From the NCBI RefSeq assembly GCF_002162135.1, contig NZ_CP021382.1:4462001-4526000 (forward strand): a stretch of DNA of 64,000 nt. Reading direction: 5' to 3'. The position numbers were made by a program, and so were the translations under genes. Of this stretch, positions 9,557 to 19,448 are shown in pieces. The stretch is from Cellvibrio sp. PSBB006. Its GTDB lineage: Bacteria > Pseudomonadota > Gammaproteobacteria > Pseudomonadales > Cellvibrionaceae. The notes beneath the pieces were generated by a model that saw nothing but the letters and a program-made list of their open reading frames with translations, made no database searches and was not told the DNA's origin. Each line of letters begins with the position of its first letter. Position 1 is the stretch's first letter.

Positions 9557-9585
9557 TTGTAAGGCATGTGAGGTGGGACTTATAA
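9557..9585 (+). promoter_or_regulatory. Candidate sigma-70 promoter for nrdR-rib genes
   Basis: TTGTAA (9557-9562) and TTATAA (9580-9585) are separated by 17 bases. They lie about 70 bases upstream of the nrdR start and after the stop of the preceding gene. Confidence 0.45.
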
Positions 9586-9652
9586 GAGTAAATTCACAGT
9601 ACTAATTTATGATACTATGCGCGCAATTTTGCGGATGATGGGGTTACCTTTC

Positions 9653-10117
9653 ATGCACTGTCCCTTTTGTAGCGCTGAGGATACCAAGGTCATTGACTCC
9701 CGCCTGGTGGCCGAGGGTGACCAGGTGCGCCGTCGCCGCGAGTGCCTGTCCTGCCACGAACGATTCACGACCTACGAAATTGCCGAACTGGTGATGCCGC
9801 GTATCATCAAGCAGGATGGTACCCGCCAGCCGTTTGACGAAGTTAAGCTGCGTGCCGGCTTATTGCGGGCGCTGGAAAAGCGGCCGGTAAGTATTGAGGC
9901 TATCGAATCCGCCATCAACAGCATCAAACACTTTCTACAGGCAACCGGTGAGCGCGAAGTAAAATCTTTGACCGTTGGCGAAAAAGTCATGGAGCAATTG
10001 CAGAAGCTCGACGAGGTCGCCTACGTCCGTTTCGCCTCGGTTTACCGTCGCTTCAAAGATCTGAACGAGTTCCGCCAGGAAATCGATCGCCTCGAACAAC
10101 AGCCGGACAACAAGTAA
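9653..10117 (+). CDS. nrdR: Transcriptional repressor NrdR
   Basis: A 154-residue zinc-ribbon and ATP-cone repressor of ribonucleotide reductase genes. The N-terminus [17 protein letters not shown] and the second Cys pair [12 protein letters not shown] form the zinc ribbon. The ATP-cone follows from [18 protein letters not shown]. An in-frame upstream ATG at 9617 adds 12 residues before the conserved MHCPFC start and is not expected in NrdR. It precedes ribD by eight bases, the standard nrdR-ribD order of gammaproteobacteria. Confidence 0.96.
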   Translation: MHCPFCSAEDTKVIDSRLVAEGDQVRRRRECLSCHERFTTYEIAELVMPRIIKQDGTRQPFDEVKLRAGLLRALEKRPVSIEAIESAINSIKHFLQATGEREVKSLTVGEKVMEQLQKLDEVAYVRFASVYRRFKDLNEFRQEIDRLEQQPDNK

Positions 10118-10125
10118 TCTGTTTT

Positions 10126-11253
10126 ATGCCACTGACCCACACCGACCATCTGTATATGGCGCAGGCGTTGCGTCTCGCCGAGCGGGGGCTGTACACCACC
10201 ATGCCCAATCCGCGCGTGGGTTGTGTACTGGTAAAAGGCGATCAGGTCATTGCCGAAGGCTGGCATTACCGTGCCGGTGAAGCCCACGCCGAGGTGCACG
10301 CTTTGCAACAGGCTGGCGAACAGGCGCGCGGCGCAACCGCGTATGTGACGCTGGAGCCCTGTAACCACAGCGGCAGAACCGGCCCCTGTTCGGAAGCGCT
10401 ATTGGCAGCCGGCGTGGCGCGGGTTGTTTTCGCGATGGAAGATCCTAACCCGCAGGTAGCCGGCAGTGGTCTGGAGCGTTTGCGCGCGGCGGGCGTAGTG
10501 ATTGATGGCCCCTTGCTGGAGGATGATGCGCGTGCGCTTAACCCCGGCTTCCTTAAACGAATGGAACGTAAACTGCCTTTCGTGCGCTGCAAACTGGCGA
10601 TGAGCCTGGACGGTCGCACCGCCATGGCGAGCGGCCAGAGCAAATGGGTAACTGGCCGCAAGTCCCGCGAAGATGTGCAGCGGTTGCGCGCCCGTAGTTG
10701 TGCCATCGTCAGCGGTATCGATACGGTGATCAGCGATAATGCTGCTTTGATCGTGCGAGTTGATGAATTGCAGTTAAGCAATGCGGACGATGCGGCCGCC
10801 AGGCAGCCGCTGCGGGTGATCCTGGATTCGCGCCTGCGTCTCGGTCGGGATGCAGAACTCCTACGTCACCCGTCCCCTATCTTATTGATTCATAATGGTG
10901 CGCAAGACAATGCCGCCCGCTTAAACGACTGGCCGGCTCATGTGGAGCTGTTGGCTATGCCGGATTCCCATGGACGCATTGATTTACTTGCAATCTTGCG
11001 CGAACTGGCTCAGCGCCAGTGCAATGAAGTCCTCGTTGAAGCGGGTGCGACCTTGGCGGGCAGTTTCCTGCGGCGCGGCCTGTTGGATGAGTTGATTATT
11101 TATATGGCGCCCAAACTCTTGGGCAGCAGCGCTCGTCCGCTGTTTGATCTACCTTTAAATACCATGTCTGCTGCCTTGCCTGTAAAAGTGCGTGATATGC
11201 GCGCCGTCGGCGATGATTGGCGGATCACTGCCGTACCGGACATGGAGCATTAA
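10126..11253 (+). CDS. ribD: Bifunctional riboflavin biosynthesis deaminase/reductase RibD
   Basis: A 375-residue enzyme. It deaminates 2,5-diamino-6-ribosylamino-pyrimidinone 5'-phosphate and then reduces the ribosyl chain. The N-terminal cytidine-deaminase-like domain shows the zinc site HAEVHAL (residues ~55) and PCNHSGRTGPC (~82). The C-terminal reductase domain begins around KLAMSLDGRTAM (~163), with ILDSRLRLG and the late glycine-rich GATLAGSFLRRGLLDEL. The length is normal. It is followed 38 bases later by ribE. Confidence 0.96.
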   Translation: MPLTHTDHLYMAQALRLAERGLYTTMPNPRVGCVLVKGDQVIAEGWHYRAGEAHAEVHALQQAGEQARGATAYVTLEPCNHSGRTGPCSEALLAAGVARVVFAMEDPNPQVAGSGLERLRAAGVVIDGPLLEDDARALNPGFLKRMERKLPFVRCKLAMSLDGRTAMASGQSKWVTGRKSREDVQRLRARSCAIVSGIDTVISDNAALIVRVDELQLSNADDAAARQPLRVILDSRLRLGRDAELLRHPSPILLIHNGAQDNAARLNDWPAHVELLAMPDSHGRIDLLAILRELAQRQCNEVLVEAGATLAGSFLRRGLLDELIIYMAPKLLGSSARPLFDLPLNTMSAALPVKVRDMRAVGDDWRITAVPDMEH

Positions 11254-11291
11254 GATGTGTCAGCAGTCGTTGGTTAATACGCGAGGTGGTT

Positions 11292-11948
11292 ATGTTCACT
11301 GGCATCATTGAAGCGGTCGGACAAGTTGTGGCTGTGCAGCCCAAAAACGGCGATGTGCGCCTGCGTATCAAGACCGGAGGGCTGGATCTGGCCGATGTTC
11401 ATCTGGGTGATTCTATTGCCACCAATGGCGTGTGCCTGACAGTGGTGGAATTGCCCGGTGATGGCTATTGGGCCGACGTCTCTCGCGAAACTCTGGATAA
11501 CACCACTATTCCCCAATGGCGCGTTGGGCAAAACGTCAACTTGGAGAAAGCTCTTACCCCGCAAACCCGCTTGGGCGGTCATATCGTCAGCGGCCATGTA
11601 GATGGCGTGGGTGAGGTGGTTAGCCGCCATCCGGATGCGCGCTCCGAACGTTTTCGATTGCGTGCACCTAAAGCCCTGGCCAAGTATATTGCCCATAAAG
11701 GCTCGATTACGGTGGATGGCACCAGCCTGACTGTCAACGCGGTAGATGGCGCCGAATTTGAATTGAATATTGTGCCGCACACGCTGGCTCATACCATCAT
11801 GGGTGAATACCAGCCCGGCTCATTGATCAATCTTGAGGTGGATGTGCTAGCGCGTTACCTGGAGCGTCTGATGCTCGGTGACAAAGCGGCCGAGTCCGGC
11901 GACTCTGGCATTACCATGGAATTTCTTGCTCAACATGGCTTTATGTAA
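11292..11948 (+). CDS. ribE: Riboflavin synthase, alpha subunit
   Basis: A 218-residue enzyme of tandem lumazine-binding domains. It dismutates two 6,7-dimethyl-8-ribityllumazine molecules to riboflavin. The N-terminus MFTGIIEAVG is diagnostic, and the second repeat begins at LGGHIVSGHVDGVG (~98). An in-frame extension to 11217 would overlap ribD and lacks similarity, so the ATG at 11292 after GCGAGGTGGTT is used. It is part of the ribD-ribE-ribBA-ribH run. Confidence 0.96.
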   Translation: MFTGIIEAVGQVVAVQPKNGDVRLRIKTGGLDLADVHLGDSIATNGVCLTVVELPGDGYWADVSRETLDNTTIPQWRVGQNVNLEKALTPQTRLGGHIVSGHVDGVGEVVSRHPDARSERFRLRAPKALAKYIAHKGSITVDGTSLTVNAVDGAEFELNIVPHTLAHTIMGEYQPGSLINLEVDVLARYLERLMLGDKAAESGDSGITMEFLAQHGFM

Positions 11949-11995
11949 AGCTGTTAACTCATTAGCGATTAACACTCGCCGTTAGAGACTGTGCT

Positions 11996-13117
11996 ATGCA
12001 ACTGAATACCATTGATGAACTGATTGACGATCTGCGTCAGGGCAAGATGATTGTGCTCATGGACGACGAGGATCGTGAGAATGAAGGCGACCTGATCATG
12101 GCTGCCGAACAGGTGCGCCCGGAAGACATCAATTTTATGGCCACCCACGCGCGCGGGCTGATCTGCCTGACGCTGACGCCGGAACGTTGTAAGCAGCTCG
12201 ATCTCCCGTTGATGGTGTTGGACAACAAGTCCCGTCACACCACCAACTTCACTGTTTCTATTGAAGCAGCAGAAGGGGTAACTACCGGTATCTCCGCCGC
12301 TGATCGGGCCCGCACCATTCGTGCCGCAGTACACCCTGAAGCCAAGCCCCAGGATCTGGTACAGCCCGGTCACATCTTTCCGCTGATGGCACAACCCGGT
12401 GGCGTGATGAGCCGCGCCGGTCACACCGAAGCGGGTTGCGACCTGGCTCGTCTGGCCGGTTTTTCAGCCGCATCGGTGCTGGTGGAAATCATGAACGCCG
12501 ATGGCACCATGGCGCGCCGTCCCGATCTGGAAGCTTTTGCCAAACAACACGACCTGAAGATCGGTACCATCGCCGACCTGATTCATTACCGCGCCATGAA
12601 AGAGCGTACCGTGGAATGCATCAACACTCGCCATGTGGAAACCCTGTACGGTGAATTCCAGTTGCATACCTACCGCGACCTGGCGCGCGGCGATTTGCAT
12701 TTCGCTATGGTGAAAGGTGAAATCAGTGCAGCCGAGCCGACGCTGGTACGCGTGCATGTGATGGACATTGCGCGCGATGTGTTATCGATGAAGCGTTTCA
12801 GTCCGGAAGGTTGCAAACTCTGGACCTATCACGAAGCCCTGCAGCGCGTAAATAAAGAAGGCAAGGGCATCGTATTGTTGATTTGCCACGACGAGAGCAC
12901 CGAAGAAGTGGAAGAAAGCATCGACTGGATGCTCTCGGGCCGCCAGCAGCGTCGTGCCAGTGAAATCTTGTATAAACAGGTTGGCACCGGCTCGCAAATC
13001 CTGCGCGATCTGGGCGTGGGCAAGATGCGCGTCATGTCATTACCCATGCGCTTCTCCGCACTGTCCGGTTTTGATCTCGAAGTCGTGGAATACGTCAGCC
13101 CGGAAGGCTGCGAATAA
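11996..13117 (+). CDS. ribBA: DHBP synthase with degenerate GTP cyclohydrolase II-like domain
   Basis: A 373-residue protein. Residues 1-200 are a full RibB domain: [24 protein letters not shown], and [16 protein letters not shown] are all present. It converts ribulose 5-phosphate to dihydroxybutanone phosphate. The C-terminal half aligns with RibA, but the zinc cysteines and the EGRGIGL motif are absent (VHVMDIARD and [11 protein letters not shown] occupy those places). It is therefore probably not a GTP cyclohydrolase, as in other proteobacterial RibB-RibA hybrids. A complete ribA lies at 16395. No FMN riboswitch was recognised in the 47 bases upstream. Confidence 0.93.
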   Translation: MQLNTIDELIDDLRQGKMIVLMDDEDRENEGDLIMAAEQVRPEDINFMATHARGLICLTLTPERCKQLDLPLMVLDNKSRHTTNFTVSIEAAEGVTTGISAADRARTIRAAVHPEAKPQDLVQPGHIFPLMAQPGGVMSRAGHTEAGCDLARLAGFSAASVLVEIMNADGTMARRPDLEAFAKQHDLKIGTIADLIHYRAMKERTVECINTRHVETLYGEFQLHTYRDLARGDLHFAMVKGEISAAEPTLVRVHVMDIARDVLSMKRFSPEGCKLWTYHEALQRVNKEGKGIVLLICHDESTEEVEESIDWMLSGRQQRRASEILYKQVGTGSQILRDLGVGKMRVMSLPMRFSALSGFDLEVVEYVSPEGCE

Positions 13118-13132
13118 CCTCAACCGCAAACC

Positions 13133-13165
13133 GTAGGTCGGATTAGCCGCAGGCGTAATCCGACA
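13133..13165. repeat. REP-like palindromic repeat, copy 2
   Basis: Starts GTAGGTCGGATTAGCCG and ends CGTAATCCGACA, with the same arms as the unit at 1764 and the pair at 19326/19383. It lies in the ribBA-ribH gap. Confidence 0.85.
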
Positions 13166-13225
13166 AAAAAGATCAACAATTACCAACGGCCAGTATGCAA
13201 TGCTGGCAATGTAAAAGAGGCAAGT

Positions 13226-13693
13226 ATGAGCATAAAAGTTATCGAAGGTGATTTCGCGGCGAGCAAAGGCAAGTATGCGCTGATCGTCAGTCGCTGGAAC
13301 AGTTTTGTGGTGGAAAGTTTGAAAGAAGGCGCGCTGGACACCTTACGTCGTCACGGCATTAAAGATGAGAACGTTACGATTTATTACGCGCCCGGTGCGT
13401 TTGAATTTCCGGTGGTTGCACAAAAAATTGCTGCTAAAAAAGAATTCGATGCGATCATCGCCCTCGGTGCTGTGATTCGCGGTGGTACGCCGCATTTTGA
13501 TTATGTTGCCGGCGAATGCACCAAAGGTCTTGCGCAGGTTTCGCTGAATGCCGGTGTCCCCATCACCTTCGGTGTATTGACCGTGGACTCCATTGAGCAG
13601 GCCATTGAGCGCTCCGGTACCAAGGCGGGCAACAAAGGTGTAGAAGCTGCCGCGACCGCGCTGGAGATGGTGTCACTCTTGGGCAGAATTTAA
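13226..13693 (+). CDS. ribH: 6,7-dimethyl-8-ribityllumazine synthase
   Basis: A 155-residue enzyme. It condenses the diaminouracil with dihydroxybutanone phosphate, and typically assembles as an icosahedral or decameric shell. Characteristic segments are [11 protein letters not shown] near residue 22, [14 protein letters not shown] (~51), [19 protein letters not shown] (~78) and [17 protein letters not shown] (~112). AGAGG precedes the ATG. It feeds RibE upstream and is followed by nusB, as is usual in this phylum. Confidence 0.96.
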   Translation: MSIKVIEGDFAASKGKYALIVSRWNSFVVESLKEGALDTLRRHGIKDENVTIYYAPGAFEFPVVAQKIAAKKEFDAIIALGAVIRGGTPHFDYVAGECTKGLAQVSLNAGVPITFGVLTVDSIEQAIERSGTKAGNKGVEAAATALEMVSLLGRI

Positions 13694-13744
13694 TTGACTG
13701 TCTCGAAATAAATTTTTGCTGTTTTGTTTTTCAGGTAAGTATTG

Positions 13745-14227
13745 ATGAGTAATTCTTCCGGCGCTTCTGCCCACAAAGGTTCTACCGCTGCTACCCGCCG
13801 CATGGCGCGTCACTACGCTATGCAGGGGCTTTATCAATGGCAAATGGCCGGCGCCAGCATTAATGTCATCGAAGCGGAGTTCCGCACCGACAATGACATG
13901 AAAAATGTGGACGTAGAATATTTCCACGAAATCCTTCATGGCGTGCCACAACATTTAAGCGATGTTGAAGCGCTGTTTGCGCCGCACCTGGTAGATCGCG
14001 CCCTGAATGAACTCGATCCGGTGACCCAGGCGCTGTTGCGCATGGCCACCTATGAATTCAAGTTCCGCATTGATGTTCCCTATAAAGTTGTCATCAACGA
14101 AGCGGTTTCCCTGGCAAAAAAATTCGGTGCGGAAGACAGCCATAAATTTATCAATGGTGTACTGGATAAAACCGCTGCAGTAGTCCGAGCCATTGAAGTG
14201 AAGGCCGACCGGGGCGCGGGGCGCTAG
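13745..14227 (+). CDS. nusB: Transcription antitermination factor NusB
   Basis: A 160-residue all-helical RNA-binding protein. It pairs with S10/NusE at boxA for rRNA antitermination. Family segments are [16 protein letters not shown] near the N-terminus, [16 protein letters not shown] (~90) and [28 protein letters not shown] (~115). The ATG at 13745 is preferred over the adjacent TTG at 13742. It ends nine bases before thiL. Confidence 0.95.
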   Translation: MSNSSGASAHKGSTAATRRMARHYAMQGLYQWQMAGASINVIEAEFRTDNDMKNVDVEYFHEILHGVPQHLSDVEALFAPHLVDRALNELDPVTQALLRMATYEFKFRIDVPYKVVINEAVSLAKKFGAEDSHKFINGVLDKTAAVVRAIEVKADRGAGR

Positions 14228-14236
14228 CGGCGAGGT

Positions 14237-15208
14237 ATGAACGAGTTTGAACTGATCCGCCAGTTTTTTCAGCGTGAGCAAGCGGAAAATCCGCACGCTG
14301 GGGTTGTGCTGGGGATCGGTGATGACTGTGCGCTCTTGCAACCGCTGCCAGACAAGCATCTGGCGGTATCGGTGGATACGCTGGTTGCCGATGTGCATTT
14401 CCCGGCAAACGCAGACCCTGAGCAGATTGCCGAGCGAGCCTTGCGGGTTAATCTCAGCGACCTTGCTGCCATGGGCGCCGACCCACTCTGGTTTACGCTG
14501 GCGCTGACGCTGCCGGATACCGACGAACACTGGCTGCGCCACTTCAGCCGTGGATTGTTTCGGGTTGCGCGGGAATTTAATTGCGCACTGGTGGGTGGCG
14601 ATACCACCGCTGGTCCGCTGAGCATCACGCTGCAAGTGATGGGCACGGTAACGCCGCATCTTGCATTGCGTCGCGATGGCGCCAGCCCTGGCGATTATGT
14701 GTTGGTCACGCATTGCCTCGGCGATGGCGCCGCTGCACTTGCCGTTATTCAGGAGCGTTTGCAACTTGGCGCCGAGCATGAAGCCTACTTACATGACCGG
14801 TTCTATCGTCCGCAACCGCGCTTACAGGAAGCTGCGCTCTTGCGCGGTCTGGCCAGTGCCGCGCTGGATATCTCCGATGGCTTGGTGTCCGACCTGGGTC
14901 ATATCTGTGCCGCCAGTGATCTGGCTGCCATCATTGATGTGGAAAGCCTGCCGCTGTCGCTGGCTATGCAGGCGATGGGCGACATCAATCAGGCGCGCCA
15001 TTGGGCGCTAACCGGTGGCGATGACTATGAGTTGTGTTTTACGGTTGCGCCCGAAAAAATGCCCGATGTGGCCATGTTAATTGCTGAAGGCAAGCTCAAC
15101 GCGAGCGTGGTAGGAGAACTCGTTCCTGGTCGCGGTGTAACCTGTGAGTTGCAGGGCGAAATCTTTGAATTGACCCGACAAGGCTACCAGCACTTTTCCC
15201 ATGAATAA
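14237..15208 (+). CDS. thiL: Thiamine-monophosphate kinase
   Basis: A 323-residue AIR-synthetase-like fold enzyme. It phosphorylates thiamine phosphate to thiamine diphosphate. The GDDCALL metal/ATP motif is near residue 28, SVDTLVADVHF is near 45, and AALDISDGLVSDLGHIC (~212) and LTGGDDYELCF (~258) follow. The nusB-thiL-pgpA order is the common one in Pseudomonas-like bacteria. The 3' end overlaps pgpA by eight bases, indicating translational coupling. Confidence 0.95.
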   Translation: MNEFELIRQFFQREQAENPHAGVVLGIGDDCALLQPLPDKHLAVSVDTLVADVHFPANADPEQIAERALRVNLSDLAAMGADPLWFTLALTLPDTDEHWLRHFSRGLFRVAREFNCALVGGDTTAGPLSITLQVMGTVTPHLALRRDGASPGDYVLVTHCLGDGAAALAVIQERLQLGAEHEAYLHDRFYRPQPRLQEAALLRGLASAALDISDGLVSDLGHICAASDLAAIIDVESLPLSLAMQAMGDINQARHWALTGGDDYELCFTVAPEKMPDVAMLIAEGKLNASVVGELVPGRGVTCELQGEIFELTRQGYQHFSHE

Positions 15209-15677
15209 TCCGACCCTGAAAGCATTGCTGACCAATCCCAATCATTTTTTTGCTTTTGGTTTTGGTAGCGGCCTGGCGCCCAAGGCTCCTGGCACGGCTG
15301 GCACGTTGGTGGCGATTCCCATCTTTTGGGTGATCCAGGATTTGTCCTGGCCTTTGTATGTCAGTTGGTTGCTCGTAACCTTCTTGCTGGGGGTGGTCTG
15401 GTGTGGTCGCAGTTCCCGCGCGCTCGGCGTTCACGATCACGGGGGTATCGTTTGGGATGAGATGGTGGGTTATTGGCTGACCATGTTTTTTGCACCGGCC
15501 GGTTGGCAGTGGATGCTGCTCGGATTTATCCTGTTTCGTTTCTTCGACATACTCAAACCCTGGCCAATTGGCGCCGTGGATCGGCGTGTGCACGGCGGAT
15601 TCGGCATCATGATTGATGATGTGCTTGCCGGGGTGTATGCCTGGATTAGCTTACAGGCGTTGGCCTGGTTTCTATAA
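15201..15677 (+). CDS. pgpA: Phosphatidylglycerophosphatase A
   Basis: A 158-residue inner-membrane phosphatase. It removes the phosphate from phosphatidylglycerophosphate to give phosphatidylglycerol. The N-terminal GFGSGLAPKAPGTAGTLVAIP (minus a few residues) and VWDEMVGYW motifs and the FRFFDILKPWPI segment are typical. Three hydrophobic helices are visible. It starts inside the end of thiL. Confidence 0.95.
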   Translation: MNNPTLKALLTNPNHFFAFGFGSGLAPKAPGTAGTLVAIPIFWVIQDLSWPLYVSWLLVTFLLGVVWCGRSSRALGVHDHGGIVWDEMVGYWLTMFFAPAGWQWMLLGFILFRFFDILKPWPIGAVDRRVHGGFGIMIDDVLAGVYAWISLQALAWFL

Positions 15678-15698
15678 CTGAGGAAAGGATGTTTTCAG

Positions 15699-16349
15699 AT
15701 GACACGATGCTTTCAATTACGTCGATGCCTGATGGTTTTATTGTTGTTTTTTACCCAGGCGGTATCGGCGATGGATATTCAGGTGCGCATGCTGGCACGC
15801 GGCAGTGCGCTCTTGGAGATCGACGGAAAACAGCGCATGCTGCGCGACGGTAACACCAGCCCGGAGGGCGTCCTGTTGGTTTCCAGTGATGGCAAAAAAG
15901 CCGTGATTGAGGTGGATGGCAAGCGTCAGGCGTTAACCCTCACCAAACGTATTGCTACCAACTTCACGACGGCAGAAAAAACCGTGGTGCGCATTGCCAG
16001 TACCCACGGCGGCCACTATGTAACACCGGGCCGGATCAACGGCATGCCGGTCGAATTCATGATTGATACGGGTGCCACCATGATCGCCATGAATTATGTG
16101 GTGGCAGAGAGCTTGGGTATTGATTATCGCGCCGGTCGCCCCATCATGGTGAACACGGCTAACGGTGTTGCTCAGGCATTCGAGGTCATTCTCAACTCGG
16201 TAGCCATCGGTGACCTTGAGCAGCGACAAATCAGGGCCGCCGTCAGCAGCACGGAATTCCCACAGGTTATTCTTCTGGGTAACAGCTATCTCGGTAAGGT
16301 TGATATGCAAGTCGATAACGGGATTTTGTTGTTACAGTCCCGCCATTGA
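15699..16349 (+). CDS. Retropepsin-like aspartic protease (clan AA, TIGR02281 type)
   Basis: A 216-residue exported protein with a signal peptide ending near VSAMD (~26). The C-terminal half is a single-lobed aspartic protease domain with the active-site motif FMIDTGATMIAM (~123) and a later ILLGNSYL flap-end motif. Such proteins are thought to act as homodimers in the periplasm, but substrates are mostly unknown. The N-terminal part (~30-90) is a short beta-rich region. It lies 21 bases after pgpA and 45 before ribA. Confidence 0.85.
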   Translation: MTRCFQLRRCLMVLLLFFTQAVSAMDIQVRMLARGSALLEIDGKQRMLRDGNTSPEGVLLVSSDGKKAVIEVDGKRQALTLTKRIATNFTTAEKTVVRIASTHGGHYVTPGRINGMPVEFMIDTGATMIAMNYVVAESLGIDYRAGRPIMVNTANGVAQAFEVILNSVAIGDLEQRQIRAAVSSTEFPQVILLGNSYLGKVDMQVDNGILLLQSRH

Positions 16350-16394
16350 GTTATTCCCGCTGCAATCTACGCAGTGTTTACTTGAGGTTCATGC

Positions 16395-17024
16395 GTGACC
16401 ATTCGTTTTATTGAATCCTCCAAGCTCCCCACGCCCTGGGGCATGTTTGTGATGCACGGCTTTGCCGACGACTCGACAGATAAAGAGCATCTGGTGTTAA
16501 CCATGGGTGATATTCGCGGGGATGAACCTGTGCTGGCCCGGGTACACTCCGAATGCCTGACCGGTGATGCATTATTCAGCCTGCGTTGCGACTGTGGTCC
16601 GCAATTGCAGTCGGCATTGCACAAGATCGCCATTGCCGGGCGCGGTGCGGTGTTCTATCTGCGTCAGGAAGGACGCGGTATCGGTTTGCTCAACAAGATC
16701 AAAGCCTACAAGTTGCAGGATTGCGGTGCGGATACCGTAGAGGCTAACGAGCGTTTGGGCTTTGGTGCCGACATGCGGGATTACAGCATCCTCAAACCCA
16801 TGATCGATCACCTGCAAATTAATGCTTTGCGGTTGCTGACCAACAACCCGCGCAAGGTAAAAGCGCTGCAAGATATGGGCATCAATGTGGTCGAACGCCT
16901 GCCGCATCAAACCGGTCGCAATCCGCATAATGCCAAATACCTGGAGACCAAACAGGGCAAGCTCGGGCATTTATTCGACGTCGATATGGACGATGCTCCC
17001 GACGAAAACCCCCATCAAAATTAG
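16395..17024 (+). CDS. ribA: GTP cyclohydrolase II
   Basis: A 209-residue zinc enzyme. It opens GTP to diaminopyrimidinone ribosyl phosphate, the first riboflavin step. The zinc ligands are in [20 protein letters not shown], followed by [16 protein letters not shown] and [12 protein letters not shown]. Translation most likely starts at the GTG at 16395, eight bases after TGAGG; the nearby ATG at 16391 is out of frame. This is the functional RibA that makes the degenerate C-terminal domain of the RibB fusion dispensable. Confidence 0.96.
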   Translation: MTIRFIESSKLPTPWGMFVMHGFADDSTDKEHLVLTMGDIRGDEPVLARVHSECLTGDALFSLRCDCGPQLQSALHKIAIAGRGAVFYLRQEGRGIGLLNKIKAYKLQDCGADTVEANERLGFGADMRDYSILKPMIDHLQINALRLLTNNPRKVKALQDMGINVVERLPHQTGRNPHNAKYLETKQGKLGHLFDVDMDDAPDENPHQN

Positions 17025-17846
<822 letters not shown>

Positions 17847-18162
17847 ACGGTTTATTCACAAGCCAAATACCCAAATTGGGGCAATATCTATTGGACACAT
17901 CCAACTCGCTCCCGTAGAATTCGCGGTCAGATTGTATTTGGCCCTAGCCGCGCCCATGGTCGCACGGAAATAAGTAATAAAAGCGAGATGAAGCCGCGCG
18001 TTTCATCTCGCTTTTTTACAACCACGATCGGGCTTTTCACTCACTCTTGCCCTGTTTATACACGCTGATTTCGCACCTTTTGCCGTGCGATTGCTTCTCT
18101 CGGCCTGTAAAAAGCCGGTGTGTGAAAAGTGTGCGCTGCCAACCATACCTGAGGAGGTTGAC
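17847..18162. other. Gene-free dapB-carA interval
   Basis: No gene is supported in the first 130 bases. A strong terminator hairpin occupies 17979-18017. The remainder must hold the carAB promoter. TTTCAC (18035-18040) and TATACA (18057-18062), 16 bases apart, are a weak candidate. Confidence 0.4.
17979..18017. terminator. Hairpin terminator after dapB
   Basis: A 14-bp stem (AAAAGCGAGATGAA at 17979-17992 pairing with 18002-18015) has a GC-rich nine-base loop and is followed by a T run. Confidence 0.9.
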
Positions 18163-19323
18163 TTGATTACCGGGGAATCCCACTTGGCTTCAAAAAAGCC
18201 CGCGCTACTGGTTCTTGAAGACGGCAGCGTTTTTCGTGGCACTGCAATTGGTGCTGAAGGTCTGTCGGTCGGCGAGGTGGTATTTAATACCTCCATCACC
18301 GGATACCAGGAGATCCTGACCGATCCATCTTACGCGCAGCAAATTGTCACCCTGACATACCCCCATATCGGCAACACCGGTACCAATACCGAAGATGCCG
18401 AGTGCGACACCATCTGGGCCACTGGCCTGGTGATTCGCGACCTGCCGCTGCTGGCGAGCAATTTCCGCAACGAACAAAGCCTCTCCGAGCACCTGATTGC
18501 CAAAAATGTGATCGGTATTGCCGACATCGATACTCGCCGCCTGACGCGCATCCTGCGTGACAAAGGCGCGCAAAACGGTTGCATTATGGCCGGTGACGAT
18601 GTGGATGAAGCCAAAGCCTTGGCCGCCGCCAAAGGTTTCCCCGGCCTGAAAGGCATGGACCTCGCCAAAGTGGTGAGCGTGAAGGAAAGTTACCGCTGGG
18701 AGGAGGGTACCTGGGCGTTGGGCCAAGGCCATGCCAAACCAACAGCGGCCAAAAGATTCAACGTGGTGGCTTATGACTACGGCGTGAAGCGCAACATCCT
18801 GCGGATGCTGGTGGATCGCGGTTGTGACCTGACCATTGTTCCCGCCCAGACGTCAGCGAAAGATGTGCTGGCCATGAATCCGGACGGTGTGTTTCTCGCT
18901 AATGGCCCCGGTGATCCGGAGCCCTGCACTTACGCTATTGAAGCGATCAAAACCATTGTCGACACCAACATTCCGGTATTCGGCATTTGCCTGGGCCACC
19001 AATTGTTGGCACTGGCCTCGGGTGCGAAGACCATCAAGATGAAGTTCGGCCACCACGGCGGCAACCATCCAGTGCAGGATCTGGATAGCGGTCGCGTGAT
19101 GATCACCGCCCAGAACCACGGTTTTGCGGTGGAGGAAGGCAGCCTGCCTGCAAATCTCCGGGCGACACACAAGTCGTTGTTTGATGGTTCCTTGCAAGGC
19201 ATTCATCGCACCGACAAGCCGGCATTCAGCTTCCAGGGCCACCCTGAAGCCAGCCCCGGGCCCCATGATGCCGATGCTCTGTTCGATCACTTCATCGAAT
19301 TGATGCAAGCGGCCAAGCGCTGA
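18163..19323 (+). CDS. carA: Carbamoyl-phosphate synthase, small (glutaminase) subunit
   Basis: Hydrolyses glutamine and channels ammonia to CarB for arginine and pyrimidine synthesis. The core begins [15 protein letters not shown]. The class I glutamine amidotransferase triad lies in [13 protein letters not shown] (Cys) and [12 protein letters not shown] (His, Glu). The start is uncertain because no ATG fits. A TTG at 18163 lies five bases after GAGGAGG and is chosen here. A TTG at 18184 would give a more family-like N-terminus (MASKKPALL), and the frame stays open to a GTG at 18085. About 386 residues with the chosen start. Confidence 0.93.
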   Translation: MITGESHLASKKPALLVLEDGSVFRGTAIGAEGLSVGEVVFNTSITGYQEILTDPSYAQQIVTLTYPHIGNTGTNTEDAECDTIWATGLVIRDLPLLASNFRNEQSLSEHLIAKNVIGIADIDTRRLTRILRDKGAQNGCIMAGDDVDEAKALAAAKGFPGLKGMDLAKVVSVKESYRWEEGTWALGQGHAKPTAAKRFNVVAYDYGVKRNILRMLVDRGCDLTIVPAQTSAKDVLAMNPDGVFLANGPGDPEPCTYAIEAIKTIVDTNIPVFGICLGHQLLALASGAKTIKMKFGHHGGNHPVQDLDSGRVMITAQNHGFAVEEGSLPANLRATHKSLFDGSLQGIHRTDKPAFSFQGHPEASPGPHDADALFDHFIELMQAAKR

Positions 19324-19325
19324 AT

Positions 19326-19358
19326 GTAGGTCGGATTAGCCGAAGGCGTAATCCGACA
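19326..19358. repeat. REP-like palindromic repeat, copy 3 (first of an inverted pair)
   Basis: Starts GTAGGTCGGATTAGCCG and begins three bases after the carA stop. It faces the copy at 19383 across 24 bases, so the pair can fold into one 33-bp hairpin between carA and carB. Confidence 0.85.
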
Positions 19359-19382
19359 CCACACCTGAATTTGTTATTGCAG

Positions 19383-19415
19383 TGTCGGATTACGCCTTCG
19401 GCTAATCCGACCTAC
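19383..19415. repeat. REP-like palindromic repeat, copy 4 (inverted partner)
   Basis: The exact reverse complement of the unit at 19326-19358, starting TGTCGGATTACGCCTTCGG. It ends 33 bases before carB. Confidence 0.85.
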
Positions 19416-19448
19416 GGTCCCCCGGACCGACATTAAACTGGAGCAGAC

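Noticed and set aside
11949..11995. Possible FMN riboswitch before ribBA
   Set aside because: The 47-base gap is far too short and lacks the conserved RFN stems; none was seen elsewhere in the rib block either.
13955..14779. 274-codon minus-strand ORF over nusB-thiL
   Set aside because: It covers two certain genes on the other strand and its translation resembles no protein family.
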